Source: Arthrobacter sp. H-02-3 (lineage in GTDB: Bacteria > Actinomycetota > Actinomycetes > Actinomycetales > Micrococcaceae). From it: a stretch of 64,000 nucleotides of DNA. Every line of letters starts with the position of its first letter. Within the stretch, counting starts at the first letter, position 1. This document shows positions 56,100 through 64,000 of the stretch, piece after piece. The stretch covers positions 186,001 through 250,000 of the forward strand of contig NZ_PYUI01000003.1 in NCBI RefSeq assembly GCF_003097355.1. Direction: 5' to 3'. The notes below the pieces were generated by a model. That model saw nothing but the letters and a program-made list of their open reading frames with translations, was not told the DNA's origin and searched no databases. A program made the position numbers and the translations under genes.

Positions 56100-56196
56100 C
56101 TTCGGCTCCTTCTGCTGCTTGTCGGCGTCTCTCGATGTTCCGGCGTCTTCATCAAGGGTGTCTGATGCCCGTCTGCCCCGGCACCAGGCATTTCAA

Positions 56197-57174
56197 TCAT
56201 TGGAACGGCTTTGCCTGTATGAGTGCCGTCGCCAGGAACGCGAGGCCGTCCTGCACGATCCGGAGCCCCGCGGAGTGGTTCAGGTACCCATGGATGGCTC
56301 CTGCCTCGAGGCGGAAATCGACGTCGGTTCCGGCCTGCCGGAGACCGGCCGCGAACGCTTCGGCCGAGTAGCGCAGGTCGTCGTATTCGCAGGCGATGAT
56401 CGCCGCGGGCGGCAACCCGGAGGGGTCCGCGTTCCCGGGCATGGCATAGGACGATGCCATGGCGACGGGTCCGCCGATGTAGTTCTCCACCAACGCGCGG
56501 CAGTCATCCGGCGTGAACCGCAGGAGCCGCGGGAGTCTCTCGAGCACGTCCGCGGTGCCGTCGGCTCCGGCCATGCCCCCGGGCGCGGGCAGTTCGGCGT
56601 GCAGGAACGGGTACGCGAGGAGCAGCCGGGCCGGCATCGGCAGTCCGGCGTCTTTGAGGTAGAGCGTGGCGCCCACGGCGAGGTTGCCGCCGGCACTGGC
56701 GCCGCCCAGGCACACCCGGCCGGCGTCCGCGCCGAGCTCTGCGGCGTGCTCCACGGTCCAGAGCCAGGCGGTGAGGACGTCCTCGTGCGGTACGGGGAAG
56801 TGCACGCCGTCGCGGGCAAGCCGGTAGTCCACCGAGATCACCGCGCCGCCGCTCCCGGCGGCGACTTCCCTGGCCAGCTGGTCGGCTTCACGCATGTCGA
56901 GCCCGCCGGCGGCAAATCCGCCGCCGTGCATCCAGACGAGTGCTGGAGCGTCGGCACGGACCGGGGCGCCCCCGTAGATCCTGAGCGGGACGGGCCCGTT
57001 TGGTCCGCGGGCCTCAACGTCCCGGACGCGGACGTCGGGCGCCTCATAGGGCAGGCTGCCGGCGCTGAAAGCCTCGAGCCGGTCCGGGCCGCCGGGTTGG
57101 GCCAGGAGCTCGGTGAACGAACCCGCGCCGGCCAGGTGATGGAGCGCGCCGGCGAGGTCCGGATCCAGGCTCAT
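56197..57174 (-). CDS. Alpha/beta hydrolase, HSL-family esterase
   Basis: A 325-residue hormone-sensitive-lipase type esterase with MHGGGF, GGASAGGN as nucleophile elbow, and HGYLNH carrying the catalytic His. The start overlaps the GH3 gene stop by four bases, so it is coupled to glycoside hydrolysis. Natural substrate unknown. Confidence 0.9.
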   Translation of the reverse strand: MSLDPDLAGALHHLAGAGSFTELLAQPGGPDRLEAFSAGSLPYEAPDVRVRDVEARGPNGPVPLRIYGGAPVRADAPALVWMHGGGFAAGGLDMREADQLAREVAAGSGGAVISVDYRLARDGVHFPVPHEDVLTAWLWTVEHAAELGADAGRVCLGGASAGGNLAVGATLYLKDAGLPMPARLLLAYPFLHAELPAPGGMAGADGTADVLERLPRLLRFTPDDCRALVENYIGGPVAMASSYAMPGNADPSGLPPAAIIACEYDDLRYSAEAFAAGLRQAGTDVDFRLEAGAIHGYLNHSAGLRIVQDGLAFLATALIQAKPFQ

Positions 57175-59003
57175 GGCCGGCGCCCCGCCATAGGCCCAGC
57201 GCCGGGCAGCGGAACCCGCGCGCCGGCGGCGTCTCCGAAGGCGGCGTCTCCCGCGGCCGGCAGGGACAGTCCGTGGCCGTAGCGGAAGACGGGGTCTTCG
57301 GTATCGAAGGGCATGTCCTCCCGCGAGGCCTCCACGGCAGCCATGGACCGCGGGAGGTCAAAGGGCAGCCGGCCCTCCGGCACGGCACGCCCGGTGATGA
57401 TGTCCGCGAGTGCGTCGGCGTCGGATCCGTAGTTGGCCAGCAGGGCCGCGGCGTGTTCGGCGAGTTCGGGCAGGACGGCGGGCCGTTCGAGGTTGATGTC
57501 GATCACCGTGGGGACAGCCTGGCAGATGGCGGTGACACGCTCGATCTCCTCCGGTGCGAAGGCCAGGTTGCCGCAGTGGAAGAAGGATTCGAAGCCCTCG
57601 CCTCGCACTTCGAACGGGGTGCGGAGCCGGAGAATCGCGAGGTCCGCGGCCTCCGGCGTCGGGACGGCGATGAAGCCCGGCCCCAGGTCCCCGGCCGTGA
57701 GGCCTTCGAGGTAGACCCTCGCCCCTTCGGTCAGCGGCAGGGTCGGGACGCCGTCGACGTCCTTGTTGGTGAGGAGTGTGTACGAGCGGCGCTGCATGGC
57801 CCGCCCGGCCGCCCGGAATTGCGGGGTTCCCACCGAGGTGTCGGCGGCGGCCGCGTCCACCAGGGGATTCTCGAACAGCCCCAGGAGGAATTTCTCCTCC
57901 AGCAGCTTGCGGACGGAGACGTCCAGCCGGTCCTCGCTGAGCTTCCCGGCCCGGACAGCGCCGGTCATGAGTTCAACGCAGCTTTCGCCGCCGATCTGGT
58001 CCACACCGGCGTCCAGCGCCTTAAGCAGCCGCTCCTCGGGGGTCAAATGTTCCACGCCCCATGCCCGGGCCGGGAAGACCCTGCCGAAAATGTCCCCGTC
58101 GGTGAGGATGCCCCAGTCCGAGCACACGATGCCGCCGAAGCCGAGCTCTTCCCGCAGGAGTTCCGTGAGGATGCGCTTGTTGAAGGCGAAGCCCACTTCC
58201 TCGTATTCGGTCCCGACCGGCATGCCGTAGTAGGGCATGACCTGGCGCGTGCCGGCGTCGACGGCTGCCCGGAAGGGCAGCAGGTGGTAGTCGAAGTTGC
58301 CGCCGGGATAGACCTGTTCGCGGCCGTAGCTGAAGTGCGGGTCCTCCCCGTTAAGCTGGGGGCCGCCCCCGGGGAAGTGCTTGGTCATGGTGGACACGGA
58401 CTCCGCCCCGAACGTCTCGCCTTGGAAGCCGCGGACGTAGGCGCCCACCAGGTCCGCGGCGAGCTCGGCGCTCTCGCCGAACGTGGCGGCACCGCGGGAC
58501 CAGCGCGGTTCGGTGAAGACGTCAACCTGGGGGTGCAGCGCGGCCCGGATGCCGACCGCGCGGTACTCCTGCCGGGCGACATCGGCAAACTCCTCCACGG
58601 CGTCAGGGTCCCCGACGGCAGCGAAGCCGAGCGCTTCGGGCCACTGGGAGAACGGGCCGGCCAGAGCCCCGGTGCCCGGGTTGTCCGTGTAGGCGTGGCG
58701 CGGGTCGGTGGAGAGTGTGACCGGGATGCCCCAGCCGGTTTCCGCGGCGATCCGTTGGATGCTGTTGTGCCATTCGGCGAGTTCCCGGGCCTGGGTAGCG
58801 GCGCCAATGATGTTGAAGTGGTTGATCCGGCGCTCGCGGATCAACTCCTCGGCCGGGCCTGTGCCGAGTGCGAACGGGAGCGCGCCGTGAAACATCAGGC
58901 CCGCCTTGTCCTCGAGCGAGAGCCGGGACAGGAGGTCCTGGACGCGTTGCCCGACGGGCAGGGCGGCGTCCTGGTAAGGGTAGCGGGTGGTGGCGGGGGT
59001 CAT
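57171..59003 (-). CDS. GH3 glycoside hydrolase (compact form)
   Basis: A 610-residue GH3 enzyme, two-domain form without PA14. The nucleophile Asp296 lies in VCSDWGI; KHFPGGGP precedes it. The C-terminal alpha/beta domain is present, ending about residue 560. No signal peptide, so it acts on imported glycosides. It overlaps the esterase genes on both sides by four bases, showing a tight esterase-GH3-esterase unit. Confidence 0.92.
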   Translation of the reverse strand: MTPATTRYPYQDAALPVGQRVQDLLSRLSLEDKAGLMFHGALPFALGTGPAEELIRERRINHFNIIGAATQARELAEWHNSIQRIAAETGWGIPVTLSTDPRHAYTDNPGTGALAGPFSQWPEALGFAAVGDPDAVEEFADVARQEYRAVGIRAALHPQVDVFTEPRWSRGAATFGESAELAADLVGAYVRGFQGETFGAESVSTMTKHFPGGGPQLNGEDPHFSYGREQVYPGGNFDYHLLPFRAAVDAGTRQVMPYYGMPVGTEYEEVGFAFNKRILTELLREELGFGGIVCSDWGILTDGDIFGRVFPARAWGVEHLTPEERLLKALDAGVDQIGGESCVELMTGAVRAGKLSEDRLDVSVRKLLEEKFLLGLFENPLVDAAAADTSVGTPQFRAAGRAMQRRSYTLLTNKDVDGVPTLPLTEGARVYLEGLTAGDLGPGFIAVPTPEAADLAILRLRTPFEVRGEGFESFFHCGNLAFAPEEIERVTAICQAVPTVIDINLERPAVLPELAEHAAALLANYGSDADALADIITGRAVPEGRLPFDLPRSMAAVEASREDMPFDTEDPVFRYGHGLSLPAAGDAAFGDAAGARVPLPGAGPMAGRRP

Positions 59004-60031
59004 GGCTGGCTCAATTCGTTGGAGAGGAAAGTGACGGCGGCGTCCAGGATGCTGTCGATCCGGTCTTCCGCGCCGAAGAAGCAGTGGTCTGCGCCGTCGA
59101 CGACGACGACCTCGTTGCGGACGCCCGCGGCATCAAGCGCCTGCGAGAGGATCACGCTCTGGGACAAGGGCACGAGAGCGTCGCTGTCGCCGTGGATCAG
59201 CAGGAACGGCGGCGCGTCTGCGCTGACGTGGCCCAGCGGGCTGGCGGCCTCCAGCAGCTCCGGGTCGCCGGAGCCGCCAACGAGCATGGGCCCCGGTTCC
59301 AGGCTCATCCCGGCCGGTACGGCGGCAACCATGGGGCCGGCAAGGAGGCCGTCCGGGAGCTGCATCGGGGGCATGAGGGGCAGCGAAGATACCCCATAGA
59401 AGTCCACGACGGCGGAGACCGCGCTGGAGGGCCCCTGCGCCCCGATCCTGCCTTCGAGGTCTTCCCGGCCGCCGGTCAGGCCCAGCAGCGCCGCCAGGTG
59501 GCCGCCCGCCGATTCGCCCCAGGCGCCGATCCGGTCCGGATCGATCCCCAACTCCCGGGCGTGTGCGCGGAGGTAGCGCACCGCCGCTTTCAGGTCATGC
59601 AGCTGGGCCGGGAAGGCTGCTTCGAGGGCCAACCGGTAGTCGACGGTCGCACAGGCGATCCCTGCCGCGTTGAGCCGGGAGAAGACCGAATTCACGGGGA
59701 ACGTGGGCGGCAGCTCACGCCGGTCGCCCAGCTGGAAGGCGCCCCCGTGAACCCAGAGCACCAGCGGCACCGGACTCTTGCCCTTGCCCCCGTGCCCGCC
59801 GGTTCGCGGAAGCCAGATGTCCATGGTCAGCGGACGGAAACCGATAGTCCTGACGTAGCTGACTTCCCGGTGCACGTCGGAGATCGCGGACACTTGGACG
59901 GCCGGGCCCGGGCCATCGAAGGCAGGGAAGGCGGGACCCGCGGCTCCGGCCCGGGGTGCCGCTCCGGCCGGGGGTACCGGAGCGTCGGGGCTTCCTGCCA
60001 TTTCGCTTACTGCGGTTTCAGTAGTGGTCAT
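59000..60031 (-). CDS. Alpha/beta hydrolase, BD-FAE-like esterase
   Basis: A 343-residue esterase. An Ala/Pro-rich N-terminal stretch (1-45) precedes the fold with VHGGAF, GESAGG and HGDSDALVP/ADHCF as catalytic marks. It resembles the product at 55233-56099, suggesting duplication. The stop overlaps the GH3 start by four bases. Confidence 0.9.
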   Translation of the reverse strand: MTTTETAVSEMAGSPDAPVPPAGAAPRAGAAGPAFPAFDGPGPAVQVSAISDVHREVSYVRTIGFRPLTMDIWLPRTGGHGGKGKSPVPLVLWVHGGAFQLGDRRELPPTFPVNSVFSRLNAAGIACATVDYRLALEAAFPAQLHDLKAAVRYLRAHARELGIDPDRIGAWGESAGGHLAALLGLTGGREDLEGRIGAQGPSSAVSAVVDFYGVSSLPLMPPMQLPDGLLAGPMVAAVPAGMSLEPGPMLVGGSGDPELLEAASPLGHVSADAPPFLLIHGDSDALVPLSQSVILSQALDAAGVRNEVVVVDGADHCFFGAEDRIDSILDAAVTFLSNELSQP

Positions 60032-60082
60032 GCTGCGCTCCTAATGAGGTCGGGGTGGTTCACGGCTGCATACCGCGTTCAG

Positions 60083-62635
60083 TTATGGGCGGGGACGGTC
60101 ACTGGCGGGAACGGGCGCTGCCGGGCTGGTGGATGCTGCGAGGGTGACGGACACAGCGAGGGGTCCGGACAGCGCGGCCGGCGCGGCCCCGGCGTGTTCG
60201 GCCGGCGCGATCCTGAAGGTGGTCGCCTCGTCGCACCAGCCGCGTCCGGCGTTCCAGTGCTGGAAGGTCCGCCCGGGCAGCGTCACCGTGATCTCCCGGC
60301 GTTCCCCGGCCGGGATGAGGGCCGTCGCGAAGCCGGCCAGCCAGAAGTCAGGGCGTTCCACGGCCGATTCCGGGGCGTCGGCGTAGATCTGGGCCAGATA
60401 TTTTCCGGCCCGGGACCCGGTGTTGCGGACGGTCAGCACGGCCTGGAGGTCGTCCCCGGGCGCCGGTGCCCCGAGCAGCCTGAACCCGTCCACCGCGAAC
60501 GTGGTGTAGCCGAGGCCGTGGCCCAGCCAGTACGCCGGGGCGGCGGGCTGCCCGGTTTGACTGGCGTGCGTGGCTTGTCGGGCCCAGCCGCGGTATCCGA
60601 CATGCAGCCTCTCCGTGTACTCGAGCCGACCGTGCCGCGGGCGGGTGTCCCGGACTGGAGCGTCAGCCAGCGCGGCCGGCCATGTGGTCGGCAGGTGCCC
60701 GCCGGGTTCGGTGTCGCCGAACAGCACGTCGGCCAGGGCGTTGCCGAATTCCATGCCCGGGAACCAGACCAGCAGAACGGCGGCGGCGTCGTTGCGCCAG
60801 GGCATTTCGACGGGGGCACCGGCGTTGACCACCACCACCGTGCGCGGGTTGGCCGCGATGACGGCGCGGACCAGGTCATCCTGCCGGCCCGGCAGCGCAA
60901 GGGATGTCCGGTCGAAGCCCTCGCTTTCGACGGCGCCGGAGGTCCCCACCATGACGACGGCGACGTCCGCGGCACCTGCTGCGGCAGCGGCCTTGACAAT
61001 CTCGAGGTCGGCCGGCTCGCGGGGTTCGTCGACGGCCAGCCCCACGCGGAACAGGGTGGCATCCGGATGCCAGGTGTAATGCAGCGTGAGCCGCACCGGC
61101 TCCCCCGCCGCCAGTTCGACGTCGGCGGCTTCCTCCGGCGCGCCGATCAGCACGGCCTCGATGTCCGCGTAGCGGTGGCGCGAATCCGCGGCCGCCACGC
61201 TCTCCCCGTTGACCTCCAGGGTGGCGTGCCCAATAGCTTTGAAACCCAGCTTCCAAAGGCCGGAAACCTGCGGGGTGAAGATTGTTTCGATGTCGACGGC
61301 GGTGGCGCCGTCAGGGATGGCCCCGGCGCCCCGGGTGAGGGTGGTGCGGGGACCGTATTCCTCCGCGAGGGTGCCGGCGGCTCCCCGCCAGGTTAGCCGG
61401 ACGCGCCGTTGCCCCGAGCCCGGCGCCTGGCCCGGCGCGTGACATTCGGCGTCGCGGGGTTCGCGAAGGCCGTCGGAGAGCCAGGCACCCTGGACCGTGG
61501 TGAGCTGAGCGCCGTCGCCGAGCCGGGCACGCAGGCCGGCGGCGGGCGCTACCGTGTAGGACGGGAACACCGATGCGCTGCCGCCGCCCTGGGTCCGGGG
61601 GTCCATGGCCGCCGGGCCGATTACGGCGAGGGACGTGATGTCCCGGGGTGCGAGCGGAAGGATGCGGTCGTGGTTTTCCAGGAGCACGAATCCTGCCGCC
61701 GCGGCCTCGCGTGCGACGGCGGCTCCGGCTTCAGGTCCGGCCTTGGGTTCCGCCGGTTCCTGCCGGCGGCCCTCCTCCACGCGACGGCCCAACGCGAGCA
61801 GCCGGCGCACTTTCCCGTCGATCACGGCCTCGGGGACCAGCCCGGACGCGTTGGCTTTCACCAGCGGGTCGCCCCACAGTTCTTCCGGACCGGGCATGGC
61901 GAGGTCCGTGGCGGACAGGGCCGAGTCCACGGTGGAGTACACCGCATGCCAGTCGGACACCACAGCGCCGTCGAATCCCCACTCGGTCTTGAGCGGGTTC
62001 TCTGTGAGGGGATTTTCGGTCATGGGCTTGCCGTTGACGCCGTTGTAGGCCGCCATGATCATCCACGGCCGGGCCTGTTTGACCACCCGTTCAAACGGTG
62101 CGAGGTACACCTCATGCAGGGTCCGTTCGTCGATCAGGTTGTTGACGGTCATCCGTTCGGTCTCCGCCTCGTTGGCGACGAAGTGCTTGGGGCAGGCACC
62201 AATGCCCTGGCCCTGGATTCCGTCGACATACGCGGCTGCCAGTTCACCGGTGAGGAGCGGGTCCTCGGACAGGCATTCGAAGTTACGGCCGGCCAAAGGG
62301 GATCGGTGCAGGTTCATGGTGGGTCCGAGCACCACGTCCACCTCCTGCCGCCGTGCCTCGGCGGCCAGCAGCCTGCCCACCCGGGCCATCAGCCGCCGGT
62401 CCCAGGAGGACGCCAGGCATGTGGCTGACGGCAGGTTCACCGAGCCGGCGGCCTCGCTGTCGCGGTGGCCCCGGACCCCCACGGGTCCGTCGGACACGGC
62501 GATCTTCGGGAGGCCGAGGCGCGGCTCGGCCTGGGTGAACCACAGCCCGGAGCCGCTCAGAAGCCGGATCTTCTCAGCCACCGGAAGGGTGCGGATCGCG
62601 TCGTCGACGTCGGCGTCAAAGCTCGTGGAGGTCAT
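60083..62635 (-). CDS. GH3 beta-glucosidase with PA14 domain
   Basis: An 850-residue GH3 enzyme. The TIM-barrel domain contains KHFVANEAE (150-158) and nucleophile Asp228 (VVSDWHAVYS). A PA14 domain is inserted at about 390-540, then the acid/base motif ESEGFDR and a C-terminal fibronectin-III-like domain. PA14 often shapes specificity towards small glycosides. ATG 62635 has AGGAG upstream. No signal peptide. A flavonoid glucosidase role fits the operon. Confidence 0.93.
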   Translation of the reverse strand: MTSTSFDADVDDAIRTLPVAEKIRLLSGSGLWFTQAEPRLGLPKIAVSDGPVGVRGHRDSEAAGSVNLPSATCLASSWDRRLMARVGRLLAAEARRQEVDVVLGPTMNLHRSPLAGRNFECLSEDPLLTGELAAAYVDGIQGQGIGACPKHFVANEAETERMTVNNLIDERTLHEVYLAPFERVVKQARPWMIMAAYNGVNGKPMTENPLTENPLKTEWGFDGAVVSDWHAVYSTVDSALSATDLAMPGPEELWGDPLVKANASGLVPEAVIDGKVRRLLALGRRVEEGRRQEPAEPKAGPEAGAAVAREAAAAGFVLLENHDRILPLAPRDITSLAVIGPAAMDPRTQGGGSASVFPSYTVAPAAGLRARLGDGAQLTTVQGAWLSDGLREPRDAECHAPGQAPGSGQRRVRLTWRGAAGTLAEEYGPRTTLTRGAGAIPDGATAVDIETIFTPQVSGLWKLGFKAIGHATLEVNGESVAAADSRHRYADIEAVLIGAPEEAADVELAAGEPVRLTLHYTWHPDATLFRVGLAVDEPREPADLEIVKAAAAAGAADVAVVMVGTSGAVESEGFDRTSLALPGRQDDLVRAVIAANPRTVVVVNAGAPVEMPWRNDAAAVLLVWFPGMEFGNALADVLFGDTEPGGHLPTTWPAALADAPVRDTRPRHGRLEYTERLHVGYRGWARQATHASQTGQPAAPAYWLGHGLGYTTFAVDGFRLLGAPAPGDDLQAVLTVRNTGSRAGKYLAQIYADAPESAVERPDFWLAGFATALIPAGERREITVTLPGRTFQHWNAGRGWCDEATTFRIAPAEHAGAAPAALSGPLAVSVTLAASTSPAAPVPASDRPRP

Positions 62636-62729
62636 TCTTTGGTGCTCCTGATCGTGGGGTGTCTTCAATTGCCAGCCTGTTTTCCCGCCGGCGGGGTGGA
62701 TAGCGGACTTACGAAACGACGGCCGCTGC

Positions 62730-64000
62730 CTACACCGCGGCGGACGTCAGTCGGTGCGCGCCGGCACCCACGGTGCGGGAGTTCCGTCCCGGCAGCCGGA
62801 TCTCCGCCTCCACTCCGTCAGGGATCATCGCGTCGAGTTCCAGCGCGCCGTCCGCCGACGTCCGCCACTCGACAGCGATGGTGCCGTGCGGGCTGCGGAG
62901 GCTGGTCTTGGCCCAGTCGATGCCGCCTCCCGGCACGGGCGCGATCAGCACCTTGGAGTAGCCGGGGGCCAGGGGCCGGATACCGCCCACGTACTTGTGC
63001 AGCCAATCGGCGACGGCACCGAGCGCGTAGTGGTTGAAGCTCGTCATCTCGCCGGGGTTGATGGTGCCGTCCGGCAGCATGGAATCCCACCGCTCCCAGA
63101 CGGTGGTGGCTCCCATGGTCACCGGGTACAGCCACGACGGGCACTCCCGTTCCAGCAGGAGCCCGTAGGCCTCCTCGATGTGTCCGGTATCGGCCAGGGC
63201 GCCGGTGATAAACGGGGTTCCAGCGAAGCCCGTGGAGACGCGGTACTGGTTGTTCCGCACCAGTTCGGCGAGGCGGGTGCCGGCAAAGTCCCGCTGCTGG
63301 CTGGTCTGCAGGACGTCGAAGGCGATGGCCAGGGCGTAGGCGGTGGTGCAGTCGCTACGGATGGTGCCGTCGGCGGCAACGTAGTGGGTGTTGAAGGCCG
63401 CTTTGACCCGTTCGGCGAGGCGGCCGAACGCGGCGGCGTCGGCGTCGTGCCCCAAGAGCGCAGCCGTAGCCGCAGTGATGGACGCCGTGCGGTAGAGGCA
63501 TGCGGTGGCGACGACGCCGGTGTCCGCCTTCGCGGCCCACGGCTGGTCCGGCGCGGCGTCCGGGTCCAGCCAGTCGCCGAACTGGAAGCCTTCATCCCAG
63601 AGTCCGGCGGGCGATAGCAGGCCTTCCACCCGGCGTGTGTGAGAAGCCATCGAGCCATACTGGTCCTTGAGCACGGTGTCATCGCCATAGGCCTCCCACA
63701 GCGCCCAGGGCACCCACACGGACGCATCGCTCCAGATGGCCGAGGATTCCGGTGCCGGGAATTCCGGCGGCTGGGGGCAGTACTTCAGCGCGTCCGGCAC
63801 TGTAATGGGAACGAGCCCGCCGGCGGCCTTTTGTTCTGCGGCCAGGTCCAGCAGCCAGTCCTGCAGGAATCCCTTGACGTCGTAGAGGAAGGCGGCCGTC
63901 GGGGCGAATACGGCGATATCTCCGGTCCAGCCGAGCCGTTCGTCGCGCTGCGGGCAGTCGGTGGGGAGGTCCAGGAAGTTTCCCTTCAGGCCCCAGACGA
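62730..64000 (-). CDS. GH78 alpha-L-rhamnosidase (5' end outside window)
   Basis: The frame is open from the stop at 62730 to the window edge, so the N-terminal domains are missing. The visible (alpha/alpha)6 barrel carries the GH78 signature NFLDLPTDCPQRDERLGWTG near 63960-63900, WSDASVWVPWALW, and the C-terminal sandwich ending VGAGAHRLTS. The Asp/Glu of DERLGW are catalytic-site residues of the family. It would release rhamnose from compounds such as rutin, naringin or hesperidin. It lies 94 bp upstream of the GH3-PA14 gene on the same strand. Confidence 0.94.
   Translation of the reverse strand, partial: VWGLKGNFLDLPTDCPQRDERLGWTGDIAVFAPTAAFLYDVKGFLQDWLLDLAAEQKAAGGLVPITVPDALKYCPQPPEFPAPESSAIWSDASVWVPWALWEAYGDDTVLKDQYGSMASHTRRVEGLLSPAGLWDEGFQFGDWLDPDAAPDQPWAAKADTGVVATACLYRTASITAATAALLGHDADAAAFGRLAERVKAAFNTHYVAADGTIRSDCTTAYALAIAFDVLQTSQQRDFAGTRLAELVRNNQYRVSTGFAGTPFITGALADTGHIEEAYGLLLERECPSWLYPVTMGATTVWERWDSMLPDGTINPGEMTSFNHYALGAVADWLHKYVGGIRPLAPGYSKVLIAPVPGGGIDWAKTSLRSPHGTIAVEWRTSADGALELDAMIPDGVEAEIRLPGRNSRTVGAGAHRLTSAAV

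Noticed and set aside
57273..61396. Very long plus-strand open frames (708 and 842 codons) across the GH3/esterase genes
   Set aside because: They lie antisense to genes with full domain structure and give Gly/Arg/Asp-rich low-complexity products; they are high-GC shadows.

Overview
The window is very GC-rich, densely packed and gene-complete, with GTG/TTG starts, many ATGA-type overlaps and actinobacterial families (DUF4193 zinc ribbon, HtaA domain, SARP regulator, ECF sigma/zinc-finger anti-sigma pair, DUF5134, stand-alone LigD polymerase domain). The gene content resembles a soil Micrococcaceae such as Arthrobacter or Pseudarthrobacter; this is inferred from protein families, not from a marker gene. 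No rRNA, tRNA, CRISPR array, prophage or transposase was seen.

Layout. 1-2.9 kb: end of a molybdopterin oxidoreductase (FdhF/YdeP type), a duplicated 102-bp unit bounded by inverted repeats, and a DUF6457 gene. 3.0-14.5 kb: a complete aerobic carbon monoxide dehydrogenase locus. A LysR regulator diverges from coxM-coxS-coxL, an XdhC-YHS fusion, a MocA-like cytidylyltransferase, coxD, coxE, coxG, an XdhC/CoxI protein and a DUF5134 membrane protein. CoxL has the form I loop AYACSFR, so this should be a true CO oxidiser. 14.6-20.5 kb: a quinone reductase with two TetR-like operators, YciO, a SARP regulator, a cytosolic HtrA-like protease, an HtaA-domain protein and an orphan FetB permease. 20.6-31.5 kb: amylosucrase, a convergent overlapping histidine kinase/response regulator pair, a GGDEF-EAL protein, a CDF transporter, a cupredoxin and a CDP-alcohol phosphatidyltransferase. 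31.4-49.2 kb: Rieske-FAD oxidoreductase, DUF2252, TMEM175 channel, pirin, cyclopropane synthase, GerW-like protein, LigD-POL, glycosyltransferase, HrpB helicase, an ECF sigma/anti-sigma operon diverging from lipoproteins, and small proteins.

50.0-64.0 kb is the most distinctive part. A bicupin quercetinase on the plus strand faces a long minus-strand operon of GH78 alpha-L-rhamnosidase (cut by the window end), GH3-PA14 beta-glucosidase, esterase, compact GH3, two more esterases, an FAH-family enzyme, a class A FAD monooxygenase and a DUF3500 protein. Read in order, this is a plausible route from flavonoid glycosides such as rutin: remove the sugars, open the flavonol, hydrolyse the depside, then attack the phloroglucinol-type ring.

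The two large systems may be linked. Quercetinase chemistry releases CO, and the same 64-kb neighbourhood encodes a form I CO dehydrogenase that could burn it. That coupling is an inference, but it is specific and testable.
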